A DNA stretch of 64,000 bases from Tahibacter harae. Lineage in GTDB: Bacteria; Pseudomonadota; Gammaproteobacteria; Xanthomonadales; Rhodanobacteraceae. The notes beneath the pieces were generated by a model. That model was not told the DNA's origin. It ran no database searches and saw nothing but the letters and a program-made list of their open reading frames with translations. Numbering within the stretch: position 1 is the stretch's first letter; each line of letters starts with the position of its first letter. The translations under genes were made by a program, and so were the position numbers. Of the stretch, positions 17,701-24,525 are shown in pieces. Location of the stretch: positions 62,001 to 126,000 of the forward strand of contig NZ_JANFQO010000008.1 of assembly GCF_024437735.1 (NCBI RefSeq), written 5' to 3'.

Positions 17701-18309
17701 AACCTTTCCGCGTACACGCTTCCAGCGATCATTCGCGACCGCATCGAGCAGGCGGTCCAGTGCTCCGATGTCCAGATCACCGGCGAGCTTGGCCTGCAGG
17801 CGCCGCTCGCGCGCGATTTTCCGGCCGGCACGATGGTTTCGTCGGCGATCGCTGTCGGCGATATGCAGGCGCGCTACACCGGTCTTTTCGATCAGCAGAC
17901 CTATGTGCCCGGCCAGTGGCTGGACGTGGTCGCCGGCGCACCCGCGGCGGCTAGCTACAACGATGCGGTCTACCCGATTGCCGTCAACAACCGCGCCGCG
18001 ATCGACCAGCGTTGGGCTGTGGTTTTCACGGCACCGACGACAGTCAACGTGATCGGGGAGACCGCTGGCCAGGTCCTGTCCGGCGTGAGCATCACGGGCG
18101 ACATCGCGCCGGTCAACCCGGTCACTGGCACGCCGTATTTCACGATCGACGCGGATGGCTGGGGCGGCGGTTGGGCCGCCGGCAATGTGCTGCGATTCAA
18201 CACAGTCAGCGCAACAAAACCGATCTGGGCCGCCCGCACGACGCTACAGGGCGAGATCACCGAGCTGACCGACTCGGTCCGGATCCAGGCATTTGGGAAC
18301 GCACACTGA
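14743..18309 (+). CDS. Large modular tail-tip protein
   Basis: A 1188-residue protein with a GTG start three bases after the previous stop. Residues about 1-380 form a unique N-terminal region. From about residue 380 on, a module recurs at least five times: a turn rich in D/N-G, then a segment like GSIDYGDGECVITV, GSYDYSSNTATI, GVVDWETGVVQLSF or LTAGTLTW, then a strand ending in Y-Y/W. This is the repeated beta-sandwich pattern of phage tail proteins. No enzyme motif was seen. Likely a structural tail-tip or baseplate protein; its stop overlaps the next start (TGATG). Confidence 0.65.
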   Translation: MAIIATDLKFFQAERMTDFADGGGRITSVEIIDNAINNVFPDRSNLDAILGRVSLRKFFFQVHTANTDAYLGAFIFLTDPPDDPLVHVSLFDTADPDDERAAARGYVEAYRTQGTKSQFTLYGLHLAGQTTIQVYCRSEIASPDIGDVLCLSVEAAGYTPAQQFVRVQEVASRQTVTFEDAQGEFRRDVLLITITTPLGQAFVGQEDPARLTGVNPPPTRIRRTQVANAARYYTVMPLAAPADEGDLTIQIATPYISLVPSSQAETPLTDVRAGMPTVALVRSGALDSLTYAGTMTGAAGVEVVRYLGSPYMRRSLNISIGAVALRDDGSGGIVAVNPSDTGWSGTADYESGGFSVARDVGYSGAATVTATPAGAVAEQGFSLAVPITAANRQISYVQQLPNFPAPGTIYWDYRALGRWIRLSDNGAGLLTGGTGEGSATYNAATGSIAATLGALPDVDSALIVSWGTDNRARNSSGEITVPTPRYRQQLDHQGCMPGTLIMGWTTGGVAKSATANAAGVISGDASGSIEHNTSIVDFSLTAFPDAQITYSYDYADGGGVHIETFTPSPSGGAVTFTLAHPPQPGTVGAQWNVSYEANPTLVGLGRAINVAIGDDGVGGWIHTLAPGTGSIDYGDGECVITVEADVPAYLPQFGRAQNTATGGTGIYARTSTLADVGCKFATGTPIVVRYIEAGTAVVSTSEGHSLPAIRVYLGDGAAGPAVPGSVRFTFRGREYVDRGGSLVYDVSPLTNAGTVGGSYDYSSNTATITAIGAGSSNVVSIRSLLTRYFESGVSNMMFRTPGAPLRAGSFTVRATTMDGVLLTGSADINGIITGSQLKGVVDWETGVVQLSFGGLVTAAGNEGEPWYDAAYVVGGQIWKPRQVDPSSVYIGTVVYRSIPADPAIIGIDPVRLPLDGRVPAYQAGGVLVIHHTQVTSVATPVAGATEDLGREQIGTIEVFDSAGTPIVDTWYDIDLTAGTLTWSDPLNLSAYTLPAIIRDRIEQAVQCSDVQITGELGLQAPLARDFPAGTMVSSAIAVGDMQARYTGLFDQQTYVPGQWLDVVAGAPAAASYNDAVYPIAVNNRAAIDQRWAVVFTAPTTVNVIGETAGQVLSGVSITGDIAPVNPVTGTPYFTIDADGWGGGWAAGNVLRFNTVSATKPIWAARTTLQGEITELTDSVRIQAFGNAH

Positions 18310-19334
18310 TGACAACGACGCGAGTTTTTCAAAGCACGGACACCAGCGCGCCGGTACTCACCGGGCAAGTAGGATCCCTCGCGGCACTGCTGGAGGCCTG
18401 CCTCGTCGGCGTTGGCGGCGTCGCCTACGGCAGCGGCGGAACTGCGAAGACCGCAGCAGGCTGGACACTCGCATTCACCGCGACGAATAAGCGCGCATTC
18501 CGGAACTCGGTTGCCGCTGGTGGCACGGGCCACTACTTCCGCATCGACGACACCGGCGGCACCGCGGCTGGTGCGCGCGAAGCGGTGCTGAAGGGCTACG
18601 TGAGCATGAGCGATGTCGACACCGGCGTTGGCAGCGACATCATGCCGGATGCGACGCTGTATCCGAGCGGCGGATGGATCCTCAAATCCGACACCGCGAC
18701 CAGCACCGCCCGGGCGTGGCGCATCATCGCCGATGAGATCTCCTGCCACCTCTGGGTCAGTGCGGACGGCGGGTTTTCGCAGGGGTTTCACAGCTTCGGA
18801 GATCTCGCCAGCGAAGTGCCCGGCGACAATTATCGAAGCTATGTCCTGTATCAAGCCTCGGTCTGGTCGAGCGGATCGAACGCATCCCGCGTTGCAACCG
18901 GCGCCGCTGAAACACTGCTCTCGCCGACGACGACGGCGCAGTCGCGCGGGCTGTCGATCATGCGCGCGCACGCTGGCGTTTCCGCCGGGTCGGTGCAGGC
19001 TGGACTGCCGGTGTTCGGTCGAGGGTCCGTGAATCCGCTCTCCGGCGCAAGCGGTGGTGCTGGTGCGCCGTGCACGTCTGCGACGTCACCCGGGTCTGGC
19101 GAGCGCTATTTCACGCCGCTGCTGGTCTGCGCCGAAGGCATGATCCGCGGCCGGTTGCGTGGCGTGTATTCGTGCCTGAACGATCTGCGCAGCGTTGCCA
19201 GCGGCACGCTGCAATCCTCGGCCTCTGGCCTGCCGGCCGGCTCGCAGCTGATGCTGTTGCAGGCCTGCAGCTCGGGCGCGGGCAACAACAGCAACGTTGG
19301 CACTATCGCGGTAGAAACCGCACTGGCGTGGTGA
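18309..19334 (+). CDS. Phage tail-tip protein, unknown function
   Basis: A 341-residue protein starting one base inside the previous stop. It is Gly/Ala/Ser-rich and beta-rich, with repeated aromatic spots (GGWILKSDTATSTARAW, CHLWVSADGGF) and several Cys in its C-terminal half. The opening, TTTRVFQSTDTSAPVLTGQVGSLAALLEACLVG, is followed by KTAAGWTLAFTATNKRAFRN. This resembles uncharacterised virion proteins of siphophages; the role could be tail fibre or tip. The longer frame starting at 18012 was rejected because it lies inside the previous gene. Confidence 0.6.
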   Translation: MTTTRVFQSTDTSAPVLTGQVGSLAALLEACLVGVGGVAYGSGGTAKTAAGWTLAFTATNKRAFRNSVAAGGTGHYFRIDDTGGTAAGAREAVLKGYVSMSDVDTGVGSDIMPDATLYPSGGWILKSDTATSTARAWRIIADEISCHLWVSADGGFSQGFHSFGDLASEVPGDNYRSYVLYQASVWSSGSNASRVATGAAETLLSPTTTAQSRGLSIMRAHAGVSAGSVQAGLPVFGRGSVNPLSGASGGAGAPCTSATSPGSGERYFTPLLVCAEGMIRGRLRGVYSCLNDLRSVASGTLQSSASGLPAGSQLMLLQACSSGAGNNSNVGTIAVETALAW

Positions 19335-19337
19335 ACT

Positions 19338-19889
19338 ATGGCCCGCGTACTCACGACATTCGCGGCCGCGCACGGCAATTTCAGCGGCCCCGGCTACATC
19401 GCTGGCGTTCCACCTGGCCTCGTCACCGTCAACGGCGCAGCGGCTGCGCGCGAGGTCGAGTTGCGGCACCGCGATTCGCGCGCCGTGGTCGCGGCGACCC
19501 GCTCCGCCAGCGACGGCACCTATCTTTTCCGCGGACTGCGCACCGGCGAGCAGTACGACTTGATAGGGCGCGACTACGGCAATGTATACAATGACGTGAT
19601 CGTTTCGCGTGTGACGCCGGTCCCGTATGCGATCACGCTGACTGGCGCGCTGACTGCAGACGATCCGACGAACACGCTCGCGGGCTCGATCGCTGTGGCC
19701 GGAGGACTGCATCCTCTCGCGGTTTCCGTCGCCGCCGGTGCTGCGCCGCCCGGCATCACGTTCTCGATCAGTAGCCGCGCGCTTGTTGCCGCGGGCAGCA
19801 CGACAGCGGGCAGCTACAGCTGGACCCTGCGCGTGACCGGCGCGACTGGCCACGCCGCGGATATTGCCTGCGCCGCCACTTTCACCTGA
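19338..19889 (+). CDS. Phage tail protein with carboxypeptidase-regulatory/Ig-like folds
   Basis: A 183-residue protein. The N-terminal half (REVELRHRDSRAVVAATRSASDGTYLFRGLRTGEQYDLIGRD) has the pattern of a small transthyretin-like beta-sandwich in which a value is modified and the final Tyr/Phe strand follows DGTYLF. The C-terminal half (LAGSIAVAGGLHPLAVSVAAG..PPGITFSISS..TAGSYSWTLRVTGATG) looks like a putative-Ig (He_PIG) repeat. Such domains occur in phage tail-tip proteins and may bind host surface sugars. Three bases separate it from the gene before. Confidence 0.6.
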   Translation: MARVLTTFAAAHGNFSGPGYIAGVPPGLVTVNGAAAAREVELRHRDSRAVVAATRSASDGTYLFRGLRTGEQYDLIGRDYGNVYNDVIVSRVTPVPYAITLTGALTADDPTNTLAGSIAVAGGLHPLAVSVAAGAAPPGITFSISSRALVAAGSTTAGSYSWTLRVTGATGHAADIACAATFT

Positions 19890-19902
19890 GCAGCTGCCGG
19901 CC

Positions 19903-21714
19903 ATGCCCTATGTAGTCCCTGCCGGCGACGCCGTTGCCATCGAGCTGAAGGGTGTCTACGCGGCCCCTCCCGGCGACATTGTCGCGCTGGCACTCGCCGA
20001 CCCCGCGCCGCCGATCCCCGCGCCGGTCCGGTACACCGGCAGCGCGGCCGCACTGCGCTGGGGCCAAGCGCCCGCGCGCGCCCGGGGCCTGCGCCTGGTC
20101 AACGCCGCCGCGCCGCGCCGTGCGCGCGCCGTGTGCGCGACCTGGAGCGAGGCGCCGGCGGCCTGTGTCTGCCGCCGCTTGCCCTGGGCGGTAGTCCCGG
20201 CCGTCCGGCACGCTGCCGGCGCAGCCTGGGGCCGTGCAGGGCGCTTGCCGTCGCCGCCGCTGGCGCTGCCCTGGAGCGTGATTCCGACGCGCCAGGCCGC
20301 CATGGGCGCGGCCTGGGCCCTGCCGCCGGCGCTGAGCGTGGGCGCTGGGCTGCCGTGGCGCACGCCGCCCCGCGGCGCTGCTGCTGCAGGGCTGCCTTGG
20401 GGTATGCCGCCGCGCCAGGGGCAGGCTGTCGTCGTTCCCTGGCTCGCGGCCCCGGTGAAAACGCGCTACTGGGATCTGCCCTGGCGCTATGCGCAGCCCG
20501 TGCGCTGGGTTGTGCACGGCCCTGGCGTCGTCCCGCCCGAGGAGCCGCCGGCCTGGGCGTACCGGCCGCCGGCCGGCGACGCCGTCGCCATCAATTTCGC
20601 CTGCCCCGCCGTCGAGTTTCCGGGCGACGCGGTGCCGGTGCCGATCGGCCGCGCGGCGTGCCCGCTCGCATGGCCGCGCCAGAGGACCTATGTCGTGATC
20701 AATACCGCGGGAGTAGTGCGCCTGCCCGAGCGCACCGCAATTGCCGTGTCGGGAATATCTATCAGCAGCAGCGTAGAGGATCCCGTGTGGCGCTTCAGTC
20801 TGCAGCTGGCCGACCCGTCGCAAATGTCGCTGCTGGTGCCGGGCGCTGATGGCCCGCGCGAAATCGAAATTGCGGTAAACGGGTACGTGTGGACCGCCAT
20901 CGTCGATACACCTGATCGCCAGCGCCAGTTCAACTCGTCGCGCGTGAGCGTCAGCGGCCGAAGCCGGACGGGCCTGCTCGATGCGCCGTACGCGCCCGCG
21001 CGCGGGAAGCTGCAGGCGGCGGATCGGCTGGCCCAGCAGCTCGCCGACGAGGAAGTAGACTTGACGGGCTTTTCCGTTGACTGGGGCATTCTGTCCTGGC
21101 TGGTCCCGGGCGGCACGTGGAGCTACGACGCGCAGACCCCACTCGGCGCTGTGCGCGAGATCGCTGCGGCCGCTGGCGCAATCGTGCTGAGCCATCCATG
21201 GGACCTGGTGCTGCGCGTGCGTCCGCGCTACCCGGTGTCGCCGTGGGAATGGGCTGGAGCCGCGCCGGACGCATACATTCCGGCCGACGTAGTGGTAAGC
21301 GACAGTCTGCGCACCAGTTCGCGGCCGCTGTACAACTACGTCCTGGTCAGCGGCAAACAGCAGGGGGTCAGCGATCCGGTCATCCGCACCGGAAGCGCTG
21401 GCGACGTCCGCGAGCAGCAGGTGGTGGATGCGCTGATCACGCAGCACGACGTAGCGCGTGAGCGCGGCCGAAACGTGCTTGGCGGGCGAGGGGTGGTGCA
21501 TTCGGTGTCCGCCCGCATGCCGCTATTCGCTGCGGCGGAGACCGACAAGCCGGGCTTGGTGCAACCGCTGGCCCTGGTCGAGTTCGTGGAGGGCGGTGCC
21601 TGGCGCGGCTTGGCCGTCTCCTGCGCAATCGACGTGTCCGTCGACAGCACAACCGGGCTGCTGACCGTCTATCAGACCGTGGAACTGGAGCGGCACATCA
21701 GCGATGAAGACTAG
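19903..21714 (+). CDS. Tail protein with N-terminal LPW repeats and baseplate-hub-like C-terminus
   Basis: A 603-residue protein. The ATG at 19903 is preferred over an in-frame TTG at 19864. Its N-terminal third holds degenerate repeats around LPW-x(3)-P (LPWAVVP, LPWSVIP, LPWRTPP, LPWGMPP, and diverged VPWLAAP, LPWRYAQ), flanked by two copies of a PAGDAVAI segment. The C-terminal 340 residues (from about RTYVVINTAGVVRLPERTAI) look like a tail-hub domain: VSGISISSSVEDPVWRFSLQLA, VSVSGRSRTGLLDAPYAPA, and the final VDSTTGLLTVYQTVELER. The protein probably forms the tail hub. The last 11 bases overlap the next gene. Confidence 0.65.
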   Translation: MPYVVPAGDAVAIELKGVYAAPPGDIVALALADPAPPIPAPVRYTGSAAALRWGQAPARARGLRLVNAAAPRRARAVCATWSEAPAACVCRRLPWAVVPAVRHAAGAAWGRAGRLPSPPLALPWSVIPTRQAAMGAAWALPPALSVGAGLPWRTPPRGAAAAGLPWGMPPRQGQAVVVPWLAAPVKTRYWDLPWRYAQPVRWVVHGPGVVPPEEPPAWAYRPPAGDAVAINFACPAVEFPGDAVPVPIGRAACPLAWPRQRTYVVINTAGVVRLPERTAIAVSGISISSSVEDPVWRFSLQLADPSQMSLLVPGADGPREIEIAVNGYVWTAIVDTPDRQRQFNSSRVSVSGRSRTGLLDAPYAPARGKLQAADRLAQQLADEEVDLTGFSVDWGILSWLVPGGTWSYDAQTPLGAVREIAAAAGAIVLSHPWDLVLRVRPRYPVSPWEWAGAAPDAYIPADVVVSDSLRTSSRPLYNYVLVSGKQQGVSDPVIRTGSAGDVREQQVVDALITQHDVARERGRNVLGGRGVVHSVSARMPLFAAAETDKPGLVQPLALVEFVEGGAWRGLAVSCAIDVSVDSTTGLLTVYQTVELERHISDED

Positions 21715-21943
21715 ACTTTGGACCAACCTGGCTGGCCTGCTGCCGGATCCGCTGCTGATCAAGGGCAACATCCTTATCTCCCACGGCGACGGCAGCTATG
21801 CCGTGGCCACGGCCGACGGCGCAACAATTCTGGCCCGGGCGCTGCCCGGCCAGACCTGGGCGCCGGCCGCCGGCGTGTTTGTGCAGTCGGGCCGCATCGT
21901 GGACTCTGCGCCGGATCTGCCTGGTATCACGCAGTACGTGTAG
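21704..21943 (+). CDS. Small phage tail-associated protein
   Basis: A 79-residue protein overlapping the end of the hub gene by 11 bases. It reads like a small beta-barrel, with GNILISHGDGSYAVATADGATILARALPGQTWAPAAGVFVQSGRI. This resembles little proteins found after hub genes in several siphophages, but no function is known to me. It ends the rightward structural operon; a minus-strand gene converges on it eight bases later. Confidence 0.6.
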   Translation: MKTRLWTNLAGLLPDPLLIKGNILISHGDGSYAVATADGATILARALPGQTWAPAAGVFVQSGRIVDSAPDLPGITQYV

Positions 21944-21951
21944 TGGGATGG

Positions 21952-22296
21952 CTACGGGTACTCGGTCCGGCCAGCACCATCCCACTCCACCCATGCCTCC
22001 CTGCAGGCCGCGCAGCCACACGCGCCCTTGCAAACTTTCGCGCAGGTATCGGCGCACGTGCATGCGTAGTCGCGGTAGCGTCCGCCGGTTTCCGGGTAGC
22101 GGGCCAGGCCCTGCGGCGTCGGCTCGCGCTCAATCTCGTCGTCTTCCCCGACCTGCAGCAGCTGGGAGCGCCATTCGGCCAGCGCAGGCTCGTCAGCCAT
22201 GCCCCTGTAACCCAGGGCGCTGTAGCGTTCCCAGTTGTCCGGGCCGATGAGATGCTGCACGGCGTTCGCGATTTCGGTCTGCCACGTGTTCATCAT
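21952..22296 (-). CDS. Small Cys-rich protein coupled to SRAP gene
   Basis: A 114-residue protein of unknown family. Its C-terminal part has seven Cys in 20 residues (C79, C81, C85, C89, C93, C95, C98), suggesting a metal- or Fe-S-binding knuckle. The N-terminal half is helical, acidic and Trp-containing. Two adjacent ATG codons overlap the SRAP stop (ATGATG over TGA), with GGGAGG a few bases upstream, so translation is coupled to the SRAP gene. A joint role in DNA damage handling is inference from coupling only. Confidence 0.65.
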   Translation of the reverse strand: MMNTWQTEIANAVQHLIGPDNWERYSALGYRGMADEPALAEWRSQLLQVGEDDEIEREPTPQGLARYPETGGRYRDYACTCADTCAKVCKGACGCAACREAWVEWDGAGRTEYP

Positions 22297-23231
22297 GCTG
22301 CCTCCCTGTGCTCGTAAAAGGGGCGCTCCCTATCGTCGAGGATAGCCTGCAGCGGCGCATAGTCTCCCGGCGTCGGGTTGAGCCAAGCGTCGATGTTTTC
22401 CAGCCGCAGCGGGACGATGCAGCGGTCGTGGCCGGCGGCGAGGACCTCGGCCGGCGGCTCGTCGGTCACGAGCGCGAAAGAGTCCAGGATCTCGCCGTCT
22501 GGCCCGTGCCAGCGCGACCAGAGGCCCGCGGCATACATCGTGTCCAGGCCCTCCGGGTCGAACTCGATCTCGACCTTGCGCATGCTGCCGTCGGCGCCGG
22601 CGCGCTCGACCCATTCGTAGAATTTCTGTGCTGCCACGACGCAATGCGTGTGCGAGAACTGGCCCCGCCAAAACCGCTGCAGGTTGTCACGCCGCGCGTT
22701 GAATGAGCCGCTGTTTGTGCGGTCGAACGACGCCGGGAAGCCTGCCGGCCGGAGCAGATAGCGCATCGGGCGCACGATGCGCCGGCCGCCATCGGAGACC
22801 AAAACGGGGGCGAAGTACTGCGGAAATATCCTGCTGTCGCGGGGCATTGACTCCCTCCGCGCAAGGTCTTCCAGGTCGAACCGGGCCTTGGAGATCTTGT
22901 TGCTGGCGATCCGGATCTCGTTCCTGTCCTTCTTTGTTTCCTTCAGCGCCAGTCGCTGCTGGGCGCCAGCCAGGCGCGCGGTCTGTTCCGCCAGCTCGGC
23001 CGCCGCTTCCTCCCCTGCCCGGGTGCGAAACCGATTGATGCAGCTCAAGATCTCGAATTCTTCTGCGGAGCGCGGGCGGGCGAAGGCCTCGTCCATCGCG
23101 CGGGGGATGGCGATTTTCTGGCCGGAGTCCCGCTGCATGTAGATGCGGACGAAGTCCTTGATCGACAGCTCCGCGCCGAACGCCGAGACGTATCGCGTGT
23201 AGCTCTGCCACACCATCGCCGAGTAGCACAT
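22293..23231 (-). CDS. SRAP-domain protein (HMCES/YedK-like), intact active site
   Basis: A 312-residue SOS-response-associated-peptidase family protein. Known members trap abasic sites in single-stranded DNA through Cys2. Family residues are all present: C2 (MCYS), Asn in FNARRDN (N178), Glu in KFYEW (E206), His in AAGHDRC (H268). It differs from the usual form: HDRCIVPL replaces the common H-x-RMPV, and residues about 25-135 hold a charged helical, coiled-coil-like insertion that makes it about 90 residues longer than YedK. Divergent form typical of phages. Directly upstream and divergent lies a second, degenerate SRAP-like gene. Confidence 0.85.
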   Translation of the reverse strand: MCYSAMVWQSYTRYVSAFGAELSIKDFVRIYMQRDSGQKIAIPRAMDEAFARPRSAEEFEILSCINRFRTRAGEEAAAELAEQTARLAGAQQRLALKETKKDRNEIRIASNKISKARFDLEDLARRESMPRDSRIFPQYFAPVLVSDGGRRIVRPMRYLLRPAGFPASFDRTNSGSFNARRDNLQRFWRGQFSHTHCVVAAQKFYEWVERAGADGSMRKVEIEFDPEGLDTMYAAGLWSRWHGPDGEILDSFALVTDEPPAEVLAAGHDRCIVPLRLENIDAWLNPTPGDYAPLQAILDDRERPFYEHREAA

Positions 23232-23313
23232 GCCGGACTCATCCGTTCAGCTTTGTGGCAATCAGCATACGCCGCTGGCGAGCGCCGGGCACCGGGTGTA
23301 GGATCCGCGACCC

Positions 23314-23329
23314 GTACATTTGTACGTAC
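23314..23329. promoter_or_regulatory. GTAC repeat in the divergent SRAP promoter; operator candidate
   Basis: Three GTAC units occur in 16 bases, GTAC-ATTT-GTAC-GTAC, between the two divergent SRAP-type genes (23232-23337). GTAC-N4-GTAC resembles the LexA2-type box GTAC-N4-GTGC known from Pseudomonas. SOS control of an SRAP pair would make sense, but the site lies close to the second gene's start, and direct evidence is lacking. Confidence 0.35.
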
Positions 23330-23337
23330 TCGCCGCC

Positions 23338-24009
23338 ATGATTTCGTACTGGGTAGACCCGCCAGTCGCCACCGATCCCCGCAAACAGATCCGGCTCTGG
23401 GACGCCGTGAGCGCGTTCATGCAGCCTCCCGTAAAGCGTGTCGTGAAGCCGCTGGGCCGCGCCCGGATCGTCATTCCCACGTCCGTTGGGGTGGACCTGT
23501 GCTCAGCGGTCTGGGGGCTGGTGCCGAAGTGGGCGACATCGGGCGAGCGACGCCAGCTGGCCAAACGGCACGCAACACTCGATGCGTTGCTTGCGCCGGA
23601 ATCAAACATCACCGGGGATCTGTGGTCGGCGTCGAAGCCGGCGCAGCGCTGCCTGGTCTTAGCCTCGGGGTGGGTCGGCCCCGCCGCCGGCGGCGTTCTG
23701 GTCTGCCAGCCCGAAACGAGCCCGCTTATGTTCGCTGGCCTGTATAGCGTGGTCCATGTTGACCGGGCCGGACCGGTGACAACCTTCGGCGTGTTCTGCT
23801 GCAGCGTGAGCCACAGCCCGTACGACGGTTCGAGCATCCCAATCGTGGTGCGCGCAGAAGACCGGCTGCGGTGGCTCGCCTGCGCGCCAGCCGAGGCCAA
23901 AGGCTTTTTGCGCCCCCCAGGGATGAAGGTCTACACCCGCCGGGTGGCTGACACCGCAGCAAGTGACCGGGCCCTGTTCGGCACGCCGCTGGCTGACGAT
24001 GCCTATTGA
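23338..24009 (+). CDS. Degenerate SRAP-like protein lacking catalytic residues
   Basis: A 223-residue protein whose order of motifs follows the SRAP fold: VWGLVPKWA (58-66; family WGLIPSWA), RHATLDALLAPE (77-88; family NARAETV-EKP), QRCLVLASGWVG (103-114; family RRCLVPADGFYEW), FAGLYS (132-137; family FAGLW), and SSIPIVVRAEDRLRWL (165-180; family H-x-RMPVIL...WL). The key residues are gone: no Cys2, Asn replaced by His, YEW Glu replaced by Val/Gly, and the HxRMP His replaced by Ser. Probably a non-catalytic paralogue that binds DNA or the neighbouring SRAP. The ATG at 23338 is chosen over a TTG at 23320. The fold match is by eye. Confidence 0.6.
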   Translation: MISYWVDPPVATDPRKQIRLWDAVSAFMQPPVKRVVKPLGRARIVIPTSVGVDLCSAVWGLVPKWATSGERRQLAKRHATLDALLAPESNITGDLWSASKPAQRCLVLASGWVGPAAGGVLVCQPETSPLMFAGLYSVVHVDRAGPVTTFGVFCCSVSHSPYDGSSIPIVVRAEDRLRWLACAPAEAKGFLRPPGMKVYTRRVADTAASDRALFGTPLADDAY

Positions 24010-24082
24010 CCAGCACCAGCAGGCCGCCCGACATAGCGCGGCGTTCTGAGCGGCGGCCGTCGCCCGGGCATAGCATGCATCC

Positions 24083-24241
24083 ATGGACGCCATCGAATTT
24101 CCCGCTATCCCGGCCGGCGCGACGTGCGCGGAGCTGGCGCAGATCATCCGTGAGCACCTGGCGCGGCACCCTGGCGATACCGAAGCCAGATTGTTGCTTG
24201 CTTGGCTGGAGAGCGCGGAGCCCGGCGCCAGATTGAATTGA
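24083..24241 (+). CDS. Small hypothetical protein at the prophage end
   Basis: A 52-residue open frame, beginning MDAIEFPAIPAGATCAEL and with a middle like one TPR helix pair (REHLARHPGDTEARLLLAWLE). It has phage-like codon use and follows the degenerate SRAP gene by 73 bases. No strong ribosome site is obvious. Function unknown; it may be a real small cargo gene. Confidence 0.45.
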   Translation: MDAIEFPAIPAGATCAELAQIIREHLARHPGDTEARLLLAWLESAEPGARLN

Positions 24242-24332
24242 GCCGCACTGGGCTGCAATAGCGAAAAATAAATAAGTACACGACACGCGGCCATGGTCGG
24301 TAGTGACCACAGCTTGCGATAGTGACAAAAGA

Positions 24333-24364
24333 CAACGGCCTGCATTTCTGCAGGCCGTTGTTTT
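24333..24364. terminator. Bidirectional terminator downstream of tRNA-Asn
   Basis: CAACGGCCTGCA-TTTC-TGCAGGCCGTTG is a near-perfect 12-bp stem, followed by TTTT on the plus strand and by a T-rich tract on the minus strand. It lies four bases past the tRNA 3' end and would end the tRNA transcript. Confidence 0.85.
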
Positions 24365-24367
24365 ATA

Positions 24368-24443
<76 letters not shown>

Positions 24444-24459
24444 ATGTTTGAGGCGCGGG

Positions 24460-24488
24460 ATTTTGCCGATACGCCCGGGCCTCGTCAA
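24460..24488 (-). promoter_or_regulatory. Sigma-70-type promoter of tRNA-Asn
   Basis: On the minus strand TTGACG (24488-24483) and CAAAAT (24465-24460) are separated by 17 bases and lie 17 bases before the tRNA 5' end. Good match to -35 and -10 consensus at ideal spacing. Confidence 0.75.
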
Positions 24489-24525
24489 GCCTTTTTCGCG
24501 CTTATTCGCGATTGGAATGCCGGGC

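Larger units (their letters stand above)
1..24367. mobile_element. Right (late) half of a lambda-like siphoprophage
   Basis: Lysis, packaging, head, tail and cargo genes run almost without gaps from the window start to the 3' end of a tRNA-Asn gene. The order terS-terL-gpW-portal-protease/capsid-tail tube-tape measure is that of lambda-like siphophages. All structural genes are on the plus strand and most overlap by 1 to 20 bases. No integrase, repressor or replication gene is visible, so the early region and left attachment site must lie to the left. All large structural ORFs appear intact, which suggests a recent or functional prophage; this is inference. Confidence 0.9.
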
